A stretch of DNA of 64,000 nucleotides from CAWHNT01 sp963830775 (GTDB taxonomy: Bacteria > Pseudomonadota > Alphaproteobacteria > Geminicoccales > Geminicoccaceae), in NCBI GenBank assembly GCA_963830775.1, contig CAWHNT010000011.1:62001-126000 (forward strand). The letters run 5' to 3'. The notes under the pieces were generated by a model. That model was not told the origin of the DNA. It made no database searches and saw only the letters and a program-made list of their open reading frames with translations. Below are positions 45,588 through 55,303 of this stretch, piece after piece. The stretch's first letter is position 1; each line of letters begins with the position of its first letter. A program made the position numbers and the translations under genes.

Positions 45588-47302
45588 GACCGTCTCCTCC
45601 TCTTTTCCCCGGCTCCGACCGCCGGGAGACGGTCTCTGCCGGACCGTCGCTGCGCTCACCTTAGCCGCGCATTCGCGGGCGTCTACCGCAAGGTGGACAC
45701 ACTGTCTGGCGGACAGGCGAGGGAGGGCGCTCGTGGCGATCCGCCCTCGCCCGGTCTGGACGTCCGGTCAGGCCCGAGACGTTAGAAGGAGGCTGCTACG
45801 GCACTGCCGCGGCCACGGCCTTGTCACCGAAGGTGATCTTGCGCGTGAACAGGTCGGTGACGTTCGGGCCGGTGGCGATGCCGAAGGCCGGGTAGACCGC
45901 CTCGCCCGCCCGGGCGAGCCCCATATAGTCGCCCAGGAAGTGACCCCCGGCGACCGGCGCGTCGAGCATGTCGAACGACCTCTCGGTCAGACGTAGCTCG
46001 TTGCCCCAGCTTGCTCCCTTGCGGCAATCCTTCGCGTCCGGGTCGCAGAACACGGCCCAGTAGTCAGTGAGCTCGCCTTTGTTCTTGTCATTGCGGAAGT
46101 CGTAGTAGGTCACCACGAGCTGCCCGTCCGGGCCGACCTCGATCGCCGGCACGAACGCCTGCTGACGCAGCTTGTTGGCACTGGCCGGCGTCTTGTCGAT
46201 CCGGATCGTCTTCGACCAGGTCCTGCCGCCATCGGTCGACATGGAGAAGGCAACCTCCTCCACGCCGCGGAACCGGCCATCCTGCCAGACCACATAGAGC
46301 GCCCCGCTTTTCGGGTCGACCGCGACGTCGAACAGACCCGCCGCGTCGCGTACCGGTTCCTGAGCGTTCGGGGTGATCGTGCCGGGGCCGACGGTCTCGT
46401 CGACGACGATCGGCCGCCGCTCGAAGCTGCCGCCCTTGTCGAAGGAACGCAGCAGCTCGATCCGGGCGGTGCCGTCAGCGTAGTGAGTGAAGAAGTCGAT
46501 CAAGGTCCCGCTCGGCTGGACGACGACGATGTTGTTGATGGTCTGCGCGTTCGGCCCGGGATCGAAGATGATCTTCGACTCCTTCCAGCTCTTGCCGCCA
46601 TTCGTGGTCCGGGTGAATAGGGTCGGGCCCTTGAAGAAGATCTCGGCCGGCTTCTGCTGCGCCTGCGCCGCGGACTTCGCGGCCGCCTCGCCCTTCAGCC
46701 ACTCCGCCCGGGCGCGGGCGCCGCGGCCGCCGCCAGCGGTCGGGAACCCCGAGGGGATGTCGAAGACCTCGAGCCGGTCCCAGACTGCATAGACGAATTC
46801 CGGGTTGGTCGGGTCGGCGGTCAGCGAGTTCTTGTCGTTGAGAAAGCGGGGCTCGTCGGTCTCGATCAGGGTGATCGGGTCGCTCCAACTCCGGCCGCCA
46901 TTGGTCGAGCGGTTCACCAGCATCGCGTTCCGCCCGAAGCCCAGGAACTCCCCGGATGGGGAGATCAGGTCGGGCTCGAACGCCAAGCTCATGAAGTAAG
47001 CCGCGCCGTTGGGTGAGAAATCGACCCAGGGGTCGGAGGCCCGGAGAAAGTCACCCCGGCTGCAGAGCGAGACATCAGGAACCACGACCGCCCGCCACGA
47101 GACGCCTCCGTCCTGGCTTGCGGCGGCCACGTCGCCACGAGCACCGCCGTTGGACCAGCGGTCCTGCTGGAGGCCAACCAGCAGGTTGTCGGGGTCGGTC
47201 GGGTCCGCGGCGATGAAGGGCTCGATCTCGGTGTTCCGGAAGAGCTCGCCGTCCTGTTGCGCCGCCTTGTCGGCCTTGCAGCCGGCGAACGGGCTCTTGC
47301 TA

Positions 47303-47324
47303 AACCGTGACCAGTTCGAGACCG
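47303..47324 (+). repeat. left terminal inverted repeat of the IS630 element
   Basis: aaccgtgaccagttcgagac pairs with the reverse complement of the right end, aaccgcgtctagtttgagaa, matching at about 15 of 20 positions; the flanking ct...ag with TA is shared too. Confidence 0.8.
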
Positions 47325-47377
47325 ATAGTTTTGGTTGCCGGTTGGGGTAGGATGGGACAGCTCAGTAGTGCCAGGAG

Positions 47378-48498
47378 GTGTCCTGTTCCGTCATGTTGTT
47401 GGTTGAGCATGCCCGCTGGGGTCAGACGCCCGAGGATCTGCGCCGGCTAGCGGTGAGCGCGCCGCACCGGCGCACCCGTGAACGCTTCTTGGCCCTCTAC
47501 GACATCGTGCAAGGGAGCCGTGGCGCCACCTGCATCGCCCTGCGCGCGGGCCGCCATCCACAGACCGTGATGGGTTGGTTGCACACCTACAATGTGCACG
47601 GCCCTGACGCTCTGGTTTACCGCCGCACCGGCGGTCGTCCCCCCTTTGTCCCCGCATCGAGGCTGGCCTTGGCGAAGCCATCCGCGCCGCCCAGCGCACC
47701 GCGGCCGCCCCGCTTGTAGCCGGCGCCGAGCCGGCCCCCCGCTGGACGCTCAAGCGCCTGGTCGCCTGGGTGCGTGAGCGGTTCGGCCGGATCTGCTGCC
47801 GCGAGACGATCCGGGCGGCTCTGCACCGTCTCGATCTGAGCTGGAAGAAGGCCAAGAAGCTGCTCGGCCGGGCCGACCCGGTGCGGCGGCAGGCGTTCGT
47901 CGAGCAGCTGCAAAGCGTGCTGGCCGCGGCCCAGCGTGACCAGCACCTTCTCGTCTACCTGGATGAGGCCCACATCCACCAGGATGCCGACCTCGGCTAT
48001 GGCTGGGCCGCACGCGGCCAGCGGCTGTGGGTGGCCTCCAGCTCGCCGGGTCTCTCGGCCAAGGTCTCGTTCTACGGCCTCTACCTCTACAACGAAGCGC
48101 AGGTGCGGCTGTGGCCCTACCCGCGCGCCAACGGCGCGCACACCATCGACGTGCTGCGTCGGCTGCGCGACGAGCACCCGGACCGGGCGCTGGTCGTGCT
48201 GTGGGACGGCGCATCATACCACCGGGCCGGCGCGGTGCGGGACGCGGCGGCGACGCTGAACATCGAGCTGATGCCGCTGCCGGGCTACAGCCCCGACCTG
48301 ATGCCGGTCGAGGCGCTGTGGCGCTGGCTGCGCGAGGACGTGACCTACCATCACTGCCATCCCAGCCGGGACGACCTCACCCGTCGCATCGCCGCCTTCC
48401 AGGCCCGCGTCAATCAACAGCCCTTCGTCCTCGCCGACCGCCTCTGGGTCAAAGACCAGCTCGATCCCGAGGAGGAGAAACTCAGGTTCTCAAACTAG
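47378..48498 (+). CDS. IS630-family transposase, one frameshift
   Basis: About 373 residues when repaired. The N-terminal half is a helix-turn-helix region ('TRERFLALYDIVQGSRGATC', 'HPQTVMGWLHTYNVHGPDAL'), then 'CCRETIRAALHRLDLSWKKA'. The DDE catalytic core is complete: Asp in 'LLVYLDEAHIHQDADLGYGW', Asp in 'ALVVLWDGASYHRAGAVRDA', Glu in 'LPGYSPDLMPVEALWRWLRE'. GTG 47378 lies close behind aggaggtg, and ATG 47393 is an alternative. The frame changes once at about 47660-47700 in a Pro/Ala-rich linker; this is either a sequence error or a natural programmed shift, since some IS630 elements use two frames. Confidence 0.88.
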
Positions 48499-48506
48499 AC
48501 GCGGTT
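48485..48506 (-). repeat. right terminal inverted repeat of the IS630 element
   Basis: The inverted copy of the left end, read outward-in on the minus strand as aaccgcgtctagtttgagaa. It overlaps the last codons of the transposase gene, which ends at 48498. Confidence 0.8.
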
Positions 48507-48858
48507 TAGTGATGCGTGTGAGCTCGCCCGCCTCCTGGGCGGCTGCTCCGCCGCCTGCCTGGGCAGCAAGGACGGCCAGCAGCGCCGCGGTGGCTCGCAC
48601 CAGCACCGCATGCGGATGGCTGTCTGACGCGGCTTGGCCGGGTTGATAATGGCATGGCAACTCCCCCCTGCGCACGAGCGGCCGCGGCTTGTTGGTGCCG
48701 ATGCCACCGACGCTTGGGCAGTAAGCGTCTTCTCTTCGCCCGACGCAAGGCCGATTACCTTCGGGCGGTCAGATCAGGAGCACCAGGTCGAGCGTAGCCG
48801 CCCCCGCAGGTTCTGTTGCGTGCTTCTGGAGTATTGTTCGCGGCCCCGAAGTCCCACT

Positions 48859-49698
48859 TCAGCCGGCCTTCCGCACTTGTGCCGTCTCGTCCTTGCCCTC
48901 CTCGAGGAAGGCGCGCACGGCCATGTCGGCCAGCCGGTCGCCGGCGGCGAGCACGGCCTCGTCCGGCACCCGCTCCAGCCTGGTGTACGAGGGGTGGTGG
49001 TGCGGCTTGTAGGGGTTGTTGCTGGCCTTGTTGTAGCAGCAGATCAGGAGGTTGCGGCTCCTGGCCGAGAGGTTGGCGGCCGAGCAGTGCAGCGTGTTGC
49101 TGTGGAAGAAGAGGGCGTCGCCCGGCTCCATCTCGCAGTGCACGACCTCCATGCTCTTCATCGCCTGCTCGACCCGCTCGGGGTCGGCGCCGGTCTGGCC
49201 GGCGGCACGGCCGTGCTCGATCCGGCCCATGAGGTGGCTGCCCTTCAGCACCTGCATGCAGCCGTTCTCGCGCGTCGCGGGCTCGAGGGCGATCGCGACC
49301 GAGAGCATGTCGGGGAAGAGGCAGCCGTTCTGGTACCAGTAGCCATAGTCCTGGTGCCACTCCCAGCGGCCGCCGCCGCCCGGGCGCTTCATCGTCAGCT
49401 TGCTGTGATAGTGGTAGACCTCGCCGCCAAGGAGCCGCTCGGCCCCGCCGGCGATGCGCTCCGAGCGCGCGATCATGCCGAAGACGTCGTCGCCGGGGTG
49501 GTTCCACAAGGCGAGCTCGGTCGAGCCGCCCTCCGTGTCGGCGATCTTGAGCCGGTTGCCGCGGATGGCGGGGTCGGCGGCGATGACCTGGGCCGCCAGC
49601 TCCATCTCCTCCGCCAGCATCATGCCGCGCTTGATGACATAGCCGTCCGCCCGGAAGGCGGCATGGTCCTCGTCGTCCAGATGCTCGAACGTCCGCAT
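48859..49698 (-). CDS. phytanoyl-CoA dioxygenase (PhyH) family protein
   Basis: 279 residues from ATG 49698 with ggggagac upstream. A Fe(II)/2-oxoglutarate dioxygenase: the iron-binding HxD is in 'GRWEWHQDYGYWYQNGCLFP', the distal His in 'PGDALFFHSNTLHCSAANLS', and an Arg in the following 'ARSRNLLICCYNKASNNPYK' probably binds 2-oxoglutarate. N-terminal 'EDHAAFRADGYVIKRGMMLA' is the typical lead-in. Length is normal. Substrates in this family range from acyl-CoAs to antibiotics and ectoine; none is indicated. It is divergent from trkH, 132 bp apart, and its 3' side faces the interrupted BNR gene. Confidence 0.9.
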   Translation of the reverse strand: MRTFEHLDDEDHAAFRADGYVIKRGMMLAEEMELAAQVIAADPAIRGNRLKIADTEGGSTELALWNHPGDDVFGMIARSERIAGGAERLLGGEVYHYHSKLTMKRPGGGGRWEWHQDYGYWYQNGCLFPDMLSVAIALEPATRENGCMQVLKGSHLMGRIEHGRAAGQTGADPERVEQAMKSMEVVHCEMEPGDALFFHSNTLHCSAANLSARSRNLLICCYNKASNNPYKPHHHPSYTRLERVPDEAVLAAGDRLADMAVRAFLEEGKDETAQVRKAG

Positions 49699-49830
49699 CG
49701 CCCGTCTCCCCGATCGCTTCTTGTGCTCGCGAGGTTCTGGCACAAGACCGGCCCTGGGGGTACGGATCGCCCGCCGGCGCCGATCCCGCCGGCTTGGCCG
49801 GATCCGGTACGGGCGAGCGGACGACGAGGA

Positions 49831-51340
49831 ATGGCGCAGACCCTGAGCCGCACGCCGGACCTCGCAAGGCCGGTGCGCCGCGCCGTCGTCCAGCTCGATG
49901 CCGTCCTGAGCCTGGTCGGGACCGTGCTCTGCATCCTGGGCACGGCCATGCTCCTGCCCGCCGCCTTCGACGTGGTCGACGACAATCCCGGCTGGCACGC
50001 GTTCGTGGCCGCGAGCGGCCTCACGCTCTTCGTGGGCGGTGCCCTGATGCTGGCGACCCGGGGCAGCTTCAGCCGGCTGGGCACCCGCGAGGCCGTGCTG
50101 GCCGCCATCCTGACCTGGGTCGCGGCATCGCTCTGCGGTGCCCTGCCGTTCATGCTGGCGGCCCAGCCCATGGACTTCACCGATGCCGTGTTCGAGACCG
50201 TCTCCGGCCTGACGGCCACCGGCTCCTCGGTCCTGGTCGGCCTCGATCAGGCGCCGCGCGGCATCCTTGCCTGGCGCTTCCTCCTGATCTGGCTCGGCGG
50301 CTTCGGCCTCGTCACCTTCGCCGTCCTGTTCCTGCCCTTCCTGCGCGTCGGCGGCCTGCAGCTCTTCATGTTCGATCTCTCGGCCCGGCCCGGCAAGTTC
50401 CTGCCCAGGCTGGGCCAGGTGATCGCCATGATCGCCGCCGTCTATCTGACGCTCACCGTCCTCTGCGCCGTCTGCTTCGACCTTGCGGGCATGAGCGGCT
50501 TCGACGCGCTGGGGCACGCCATGGCCGCCATCGCCACCGGCGGCTTCTCCTCACACGATGCGGGCTTCGCCCACTGGGACAGCGCGCTCCTGGAATACAT
50601 CGCCAGCCTGTTCATGCTGCTCTCGGCGCTGCCGTTCTTCCTCTACATCCACCTCTTGCGCGGCGAATGGCGGCCGCTGGTCACGGAATCCCAGGTCCGG
50701 CTGTTCGTGGTCCTGGTGGCGATCTCGATCCTGCTTCTCGCCGCGTGGCGGGTCACCGAGTACGGCGTGGTGCCGCTGCAGGCGTTGCGCGAGGCCACCT
50801 TCAACCTCATCTTCGATCATCTCCACCACCGGCTTCGCCTCGACCAGCCAGGATTTCTCACAGTGGGGCGGCTTCGCCGGGGTCATCCTGGTGATGGCGA
50901 TGCTGCTCGGCGGCTGCACCGGCTCGACGGCCGGCGGTATCAAGATGTTCCGCCTCCATATCCTGCTCCAGACCGTCCGCGCCCAGCTCGCAGCCCAGAT
51001 CTACCCCTCCGGCAGCTTCCCCGCCCGCTACAACGGCCGGACCGTGCCGGAATCCGTGCGCGCCGGTGCGGTGAGCTACTTCTTCGTCTATCTCGCCAGT
51101 GCCGCCTCGCTGTCCTTGGCGCTGAGCATCGCCGGGCTCGACTTCGCTGAGGCGGTGAGCGCTGCCGCCACCTCGCTGGGCGGCGTCGGGCCTGCGCTCG
51201 GTCCCCGCATCGGCCCCTGCTGCACCTTCGAGGTGGTCCCGGACAGCGCCAAGTGGCTGCTGATCCTGGGCATGCTGGCAGGCCGGCTCGAGATCCTGAT
51301 CCTCATCATGCCCCTGACCCGCCTGTTCTGGCGCGGCTGA
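49831..51340 (+). CDS. trkH: TrkH-family potassium uptake protein, one frameshift
   Basis: About 502 residues with ten or more membrane helices. The four selectivity-filter repeats characteristic of TrkH/KtrB are visible: 'VSGLTATGSSVLVGL', 'MAAIATGGFSSHDAG', 'STTGFASTSQDFSQW' and 'TSLGGVGPALGPRIG'. 'GGCTGSTAGGIKMFRLHILL' is the conserved M3-M4 signature. The frame changes near 50812, between 'EATFNLIF' and 'STTGFASTS'. It forms the membrane pore of a low-affinity K+ uptake system that needs a TrkA subunit; no trkA gene is in the window. It is followed after about 37 bp by an AEC transporter on the same strand. Confidence 0.92.
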
Positions 51341-51377
51341 GAAGCGGAGAAGTCCGACGTCCGTCGTCCTCGAGATC

Positions 51378-52289
51378 GTGGCCCCGGTCTTCGGCCTGGT
51401 GCTGCTGGGCTACCTCGCCGCCCGCCGCTTCGGCTTCGACCAGGCCGCCACGCGCGGCCTGTCGCTGTTCGTCTTCAGCTACGCCATTCCCATCATGCTC
51501 GTGCGCACGATGGCCCATGTCGAGCTGCCGGCCCAGCCCGAGTGGGGCCTGATCACGGCCTATTTCGCCAGCACCTTCATCATCTTCGGCCTCGGTGCCG
51601 TGGCCGCCTGGCGACCATTCCGGCGCACCGGCGCCGAGCCCGCCATCTACGGCATCACGGCCGCCTTCTCGAACTCGCTGATCCTGGGCATCCCGCTGGT
51701 GCTCGAGGCCTTCGGGCAGGAGGCCGCCGTCCCGCTCTTCCTGATCATTGCCTTCCACTCGGCCTTCCTGTTCACGCTCACCACCATCGTCGCCGAGGCC
51801 GGGCTCGGGGCCGGCCTGCCGCTGCGTCAGATCCCGATCAATGTCGGCCGCGGCCTCGTCACCAACCCGATCCTCTGGGGCCTGGGCATCGGGCTCGCCA
51901 TGAACCTCACCGGCCTCAGTCTTCCCGGCCCGGTCGACCGTCTGGCCTCCTACCTCGCCGACGCCGCCCTGCCGTGCGCCCTCTTTGCGCTGGGTGCGAG
52001 CCTCAGCGGCTTCCACCTCGGCGGCGCTCTCCCGAGCGCCCTCGTGCTGACCGCCCTCAAGAACCTGGTCCACCCGCTGATCGTCGTCCTGCTCGCCATC
52101 GTGCTCGACCTCAGCCCAATCACCGCCAAGGTCGCGATCACCGTCGCCGCCTGTCCCTCGGGCGTGAACGCCTACCTCTTCGCCGCCCGCTACAACGCGG
52201 CCACCGCTGAGAGCACGAGCACGATCCTTGTCTCGACCGCGGTCTCGGTGCTGACGCTTTCGCTGCTGCTCAACTGGCTGCAGGGGTGA
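51378..52289 (+). CDS. AEC (auxin efflux carrier) family transporter
   Basis: 303 residues from GTG 51378. No ATG fits, and the conserved N-terminus may start some 7-8 codons earlier after ggagaag. About ten hydrophobic helices in two five-helix repeats. Typical AEC segments: 'APVFGLVLLGYLAARRFGFD', 'FSNSLILGIPLVLEAFGQEA', 'ALPCALFALGASLSGFHLGG' and 'VAACPSGVNAYLFAARYNAA'. Bacterial members transport malate, malonate or other carboxylates, sometimes as efflux systems. Its last 20 bp overlap the 3' end of the oligopeptidase gene on the opposite strand, an arrangement that leaves no room for a terminator. Confidence 0.88.
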   Translation: MAPVFGLVLLGYLAARRFGFDQAATRGLSLFVFSYAIPIMLVRTMAHVELPAQPEWGLITAYFASTFIIFGLGAVAAWRPFRRTGAEPAIYGITAAFSNSLILGIPLVLEAFGQEAAVPLFLIIAFHSAFLFTLTTIVAEAGLGAGLPLRQIPINVGRGLVTNPILWGLGIGLAMNLTGLSLPGPVDRLASYLADAALPCALFALGASLSGFHLGGALPSALVLTALKNLVHPLIVVLLAIVLDLSPITAKVAITVAACPSGVNAYLFAARYNAATAESTSTILVSTAVSVLTLSLLLNWLQG

Positions 52290-54369
52290 GCCGAGGCTCC
52301 TCGTTCGCCATCCCGCCCTTGCCGAAATGGACCAGCACGAACGCCAGCGCCTCGGCCGCCTCGTAGAGGGCCTCGTACCGCCCCGACTTGCCGAAATGCC
52401 CGGCCGTCATGTTGGTCTTGAGCAGGAGCAGGCGGTCGTCCGTCCGCATCGCGCGCAGCCGGGCTGCGTACTTCGCCGGCTCCCAGTAGGTCACGCGCGG
52501 GTCGCTGATGCCTGCCGTGATCAGGATCGGCGGATAGGCCTGCTCCTTGATATTGTCGTAGGGGCTGTAGGTCAGGATCCGGCAGAAGGCCTCGGGGTCG
52601 GTCACCGGGTTGCCCCATTCCGGCCACTCGATCGGGGTCAGCGGCAGGCTGGCGTCCAGCATCGTGGCGAGGACGTCGACGAAGGGGACGTCGAGCACGG
52701 CACAGCGCCAGAGCTCGGGGCGCTTGTTGAGCACGGCCCCGATCAGCATGCCGCCCGCACTGCCGCCCCGGATCGCGATCTCGCCCGGCTTCGTGTAGCC
52801 CTCGCGGATCAGGTACTCGGCACAGGTGATGAAATCGGCGAAGGTCCGCTTCTTCTGGTCGAGCTTGCCCTCGCGATACCAGCGCCAGCCCAACTCGTCG
52901 CCGCCGCGCACATGGGCATAGGCGAACGCCACGCCGCGATCGAGCAGGCTCAGGCGTCCCGACGCAAAGGCCGGATCGAGCCCGTGCCCATAGGCACCAT
53001 AGCCGTAGAGCAGAAGCGGCCCCCCTCCTTCGGGGAGCGAGCCCTTGCGGTAGACGATGGTGATCGGCACCTCGGTCCCGTCCGAGGCCGGGGCCAGGAG
53101 GCGGCGGCTGGTGTAGAGCCCGGGGTCGTAGCCGCTGGGGATCTCCTGCCGCTTGCGTAAGTGAAGCTCGCGGGTCTCGACCTCGTAGTCGAACACCGAG
53201 GCCGGGGTGACCATCGAGGTGTAGGTGAGGCGCAGGAGGTCGGTCTCGAACTCGCGGTTCTCGCCCAGGCCCACGGTGTAGGCCGGCTCCTCGAAAGGGA
53301 CGGTGTGCTCCTCGCCGGCATAGGTGCGGATGCGCACGTGGCTGAGCCCGTCCGCCCGCTCGGCGATCGCCATGAAGTCGGCAAAGCAGGTGAGGCCAAG
53401 GAGATAGTGGCGGTCGCTGCCGGCGATCACCTCCTCCCATTCGCTCTCGGAAGGGTTGCTCTCCGGTGCGGTGACCAGCCGGTAGTTCTCATGCCGATCG
53501 TTGGTGAGGATGAAGAAGCGGCCGTTGGCGTGGTCCAGGCTGTAGCGATGGTCGGTCCGCCGCGCCGCGACCAGCCGCAGCGGGCCCGAGGGATCGGCCG
53601 CATCCAGGAGCCGCAGCTCGCGGGTGACGTGCGTCCCGGTGGCGACCTTGAGGAACCGCCGGCTCTGCGTCTTGCCGATCGAGACGAAGAAGGCCGGGTC
53701 CGCTTCCTCGTAGAGCACCGGATCGGCGGCCGGGTCGCTGCCCAGCCGGTGCAGGCGGACCCGGAACGGGCGCAGCTGCTCGTTCAGCTCGACATAGAGG
53801 AAGCTCTCCCCGTCCTCCGCCCATTCCACGCTGCCGGAGCAGTTGGTGATGAGATCGGGCAGGGCCTCGTTCGCTCCGGTCAGGGTGACGTGGACCCGGT
53901 AGCGCTCGGAGCCGTCCTCGTCGCTGGCATAGGCGAGGAGCCGACCGTCATGGGTGGGCTCGAAGCTGGCGAGGCGGAAATAGGCCTTGTCCTTCGCGAG
54001 CTCGTTCTCGTCGAGCACGAGCTGCGCCTCGCCACCCTCGAGCGGCTGGCGGAACCAGGCCCGGTACTGGGCACCCGGCTCGAAGCGCCACTGGTAGGCG
54101 AAGGGGCCCCAGGGGGCGGGGACGGAATGGTCGTCCTCCTTGATCCGCCCCTTGAGCTCGGCGTGGAGCTGCTCGACCAGCGGGCGATGCGGCGCCATCA
54201 CCGCCTCGAAATAGGCGTTCTCGGCCTCGAGATAGGAACGGATCGTCGGGTCGCGGACCTCGGGGTAGGCAGGATCGCGCAGCCACGCATACTCGTCCGA
54301 CCAGACGATGCCGTAGCGCTCGCGGCGCTCGGGCTCGCGCCGGGCAACCGGCGGGTGGGGAGGGTTCAT
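52270..54369 (-). CDS. S9A prolyl oligopeptidase/oligopeptidase B family
   Basis: 699 residues, the normal length for oligopeptidase B (PtrB), and uninterrupted. N-terminal 'RYGIVWSDEYAWLRDPAYPE' begins the propeller domain. The catalytic domain carries the nucleophile in 'IAIRGGSAGGMLIGAVLNKR', the Asp in 'LITAGISDPRVTYWEPAKYA', and the His in 'TNMTAGHFGKSGRYEALYEA'. 'LLLYGYGAYGHGLDPAFASG' is the conserved hydrolase start. It cleaves short peptides, in the PtrB branch after basic residues. No signal peptide, so cytoplasmic. Divergent from the MOSC gene; a 20-bp tandem repeat sits in the shared upstream region. Confidence 0.94.
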   Translation of the reverse strand: MNPPHPPVARREPERRERYGIVWSDEYAWLRDPAYPEVRDPTIRSYLEAENAYFEAVMAPHRPLVEQLHAELKGRIKEDDHSVPAPWGPFAYQWRFEPGAQYRAWFRQPLEGGEAQLVLDENELAKDKAYFRLASFEPTHDGRLLAYASDEDGSERYRVHVTLTGANEALPDLITNCSGSVEWAEDGESFLYVELNEQLRPFRVRLHRLGSDPAADPVLYEEADPAFFVSIGKTQSRRFLKVATGTHVTRELRLLDAADPSGPLRLVAARRTDHRYSLDHANGRFFILTNDRHENYRLVTAPESNPSESEWEEVIAGSDRHYLLGLTCFADFMAIAERADGLSHVRIRTYAGEEHTVPFEEPAYTVGLGENREFETDLLRLTYTSMVTPASVFDYEVETRELHLRKRQEIPSGYDPGLYTSRRLLAPASDGTEVPITIVYRKGSLPEGGGPLLLYGYGAYGHGLDPAFASGRLSLLDRGVAFAYAHVRGGDELGWRWYREGKLDQKKRTFADFITCAEYLIREGYTKPGEIAIRGGSAGGMLIGAVLNKRPELWRCAVLDVPFVDVLATMLDASLPLTPIEWPEWGNPVTDPEAFCRILTYSPYDNIKEQAYPPILITAGISDPRVTYWEPAKYAARLRAMRTDDRLLLLKTNMTAGHFGKSGRYEALYEAAEALAFVLVHFGKGGMANEEPRLTPAAS

Positions 54370-54393
54370 GCGGGCTCCGTCGACGGATCGGGA

Positions 54394-54433
54394 CTTGGCA
54401 TCCGTCCTGCTAGCTTGGCATCCGTCCTGCTAG
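54394..54433. repeat. perfect 20-bp tandem duplication
   Basis: Unit cttggcatccgtcctgctag at 54394-54413 is repeated without change at 54414-54433. It lies in the 98-bp space between divergent starts at 54369 (minus) and 54468 (plus), so it overlaps both promoters. Confidence 0.95.
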
Positions 54434-54467
54434 GATGTGAACCCGGCGGGGAAAGGGCAAGCGCGGC

Positions 54468-55301
54468 ATGAACGGACGGGTGGCAGGGCTCTTCGTCTAT
54501 CCGGTCAAGGGCTGCGCCGGCACGGGCCTCGGCGAGGCCAGGCTTCTTGCCAGGGGGCTGGAGCACGACCGGCGCTGGATGATCGTCACCCCTGCCGGCC
54601 GTTTCCTCACTCAACGGGAGCAGCCGGCGCTGGCCCGCATCCTGCCGGTCCTGGGGGAGGGGGAGCTGACCTTGCGCTTCCCCGACGGTTCCGAGCTCCG
54701 TCTGCCGATCGCGGACGAGGGTGAGCCGCTCCGGGTCACCGTCTGGCGCGACGAGGTCGACGCCTTCGCCGTCTCGCCTGCCGCCGACGCTGCCCTGAGC
54801 TTCTACCTGAGCCGCCCGGTGCGCCTCGTGCGCTTCCCCGAAGCCTCGCTCCGCGCCTGCGATCCCGCCTTTGCCCCGTCCGGCAGCCACACCGGCTTCG
54901 CCGACGCCTTTCCGCTCCTGATCACCTCCCTGAGCTCGCTGGACGAGCTCAACGACGCCCTGCTCGAACGCGGCGCGGAGCCCGTCCCGATGGCGCGCTT
55001 CCGGCCCAACCTGGTCCTCGCCGGCCTGCCCCGCCGGGCCGAGGACGAGGCCCGGCGCTTCCGCCTCGCGAGCGGCGTCGAGATCCTGCTCGTGAAACCC
55101 TGCGACCGCTGCATCGTCACCACGACCGATCAGGTCACGGGCGAGCGCATGGGCAACGAGCCGATCGCCACCCTGCGCCGGATCCGCCGCAACCCGGGCA
55201 CGGGCGGGGTCAGCTTCGGCCAGAACGGAGTCCCGGTCCTGGCCGCAGGTGCTACGGTCACGCTCAGCGTCGGCGAGGCTTTCGAGCTCCTGCCCGCCTG
55301 A
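54468..55301 (+). CDS. MOSC domain protein (YcbX-like)
   Basis: 277 residues. An N-terminal MOSC beta-barrel ('GLFVYPVKGCAGTGLGEARL', 'RGLEHDRRWMIVTPAGRFLT') is followed by the MOSC core ('PNLVLAGLPRRAEDEARRFR') and the conserved metal-ligand cysteine in 'LLVKPCDRCIVTTTDQVTGE', then 'GVSFGQNGVPVLAAGATVTL'. Family members bind molybdenum cofactor and reduce N-hydroxylated compounds, such as E. coli YcbX or mARC. A ferredoxin domain found in full-length YcbX is absent, so an electron-transfer partner must be separate. It is divergent from the oligopeptidase gene and ends 3 bp from the convergent SDR gene. Confidence 0.92.
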   Translation: MNGRVAGLFVYPVKGCAGTGLGEARLLARGLEHDRRWMIVTPAGRFLTQREQPALARILPVLGEGELTLRFPDGSELRLPIADEGEPLRVTVWRDEVDAFAVSPAADAALSFYLSRPVRLVRFPEASLRACDPAFAPSGSHTGFADAFPLLITSLSSLDELNDALLERGAEPVPMARFRPNLVLAGLPRRAEDEARRFRLASGVEILLVKPCDRCIVTTTDQVTGERMGNEPIATLRRIRRNPGTGGVSFGQNGVPVLAAGATVTLSVGEAFELLPA

Positions 55302-55303
55302 GC

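Larger units (their letters stand above)
47301..48508 (+). mobile_element. IS630-family insertion sequence, TA target duplication
   Basis: About 1.2 kb bounded by TA at 47301-47302 and TA at 48507-48508, the expected target duplication of the IS630/Tc1 superfamily. Imperfect terminal inverted repeats are listed separately. One transposase gene fills the element. It lies antisense inside the BNR-protein gene. Confidence 0.9.
45796..48606 (-). pseudogene. BNR/Asp-box exported protein (sialidase-like), interrupted by an IS630 element
   Basis: The 3' part (45796-47300) encodes a beta-propeller-type protein with several Asp boxes: 'SQDGGVSW', 'STNGGRSW', 'TTNGGKSW' and 'STDGGRTW'. The 5' part lies beyond the insertion: minus strand 48606-48509 reads a signal peptide 'VRATAALLAVLAAQAGGGAA' then 'QEAGELTRIT'. 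Removing 47303-48508 leaves one TA and restores an uninterrupted frame ('ELTRIT' to 'SKSPFAGCKAD', then 'IEPFIAADPTDPDNLLVGLQ'). The start is probably GTG 48606 or 48600. The restored protein is about 535 residues. It is not necessarily a sialidase: Asp-box propellers of this kind are often uncharacterised secreted proteins. Its loss is probably recent, since no further decay is visible. Confidence 0.85.

Noticed and set aside
45796..47130. Calling the Asp-box protein a true sialidase
   Set aside because: Asp boxes are present, but I could not place the Arg triad and Tyr/Glu pair of sialidases, so only a BNR/Asp-box propeller is claimed.
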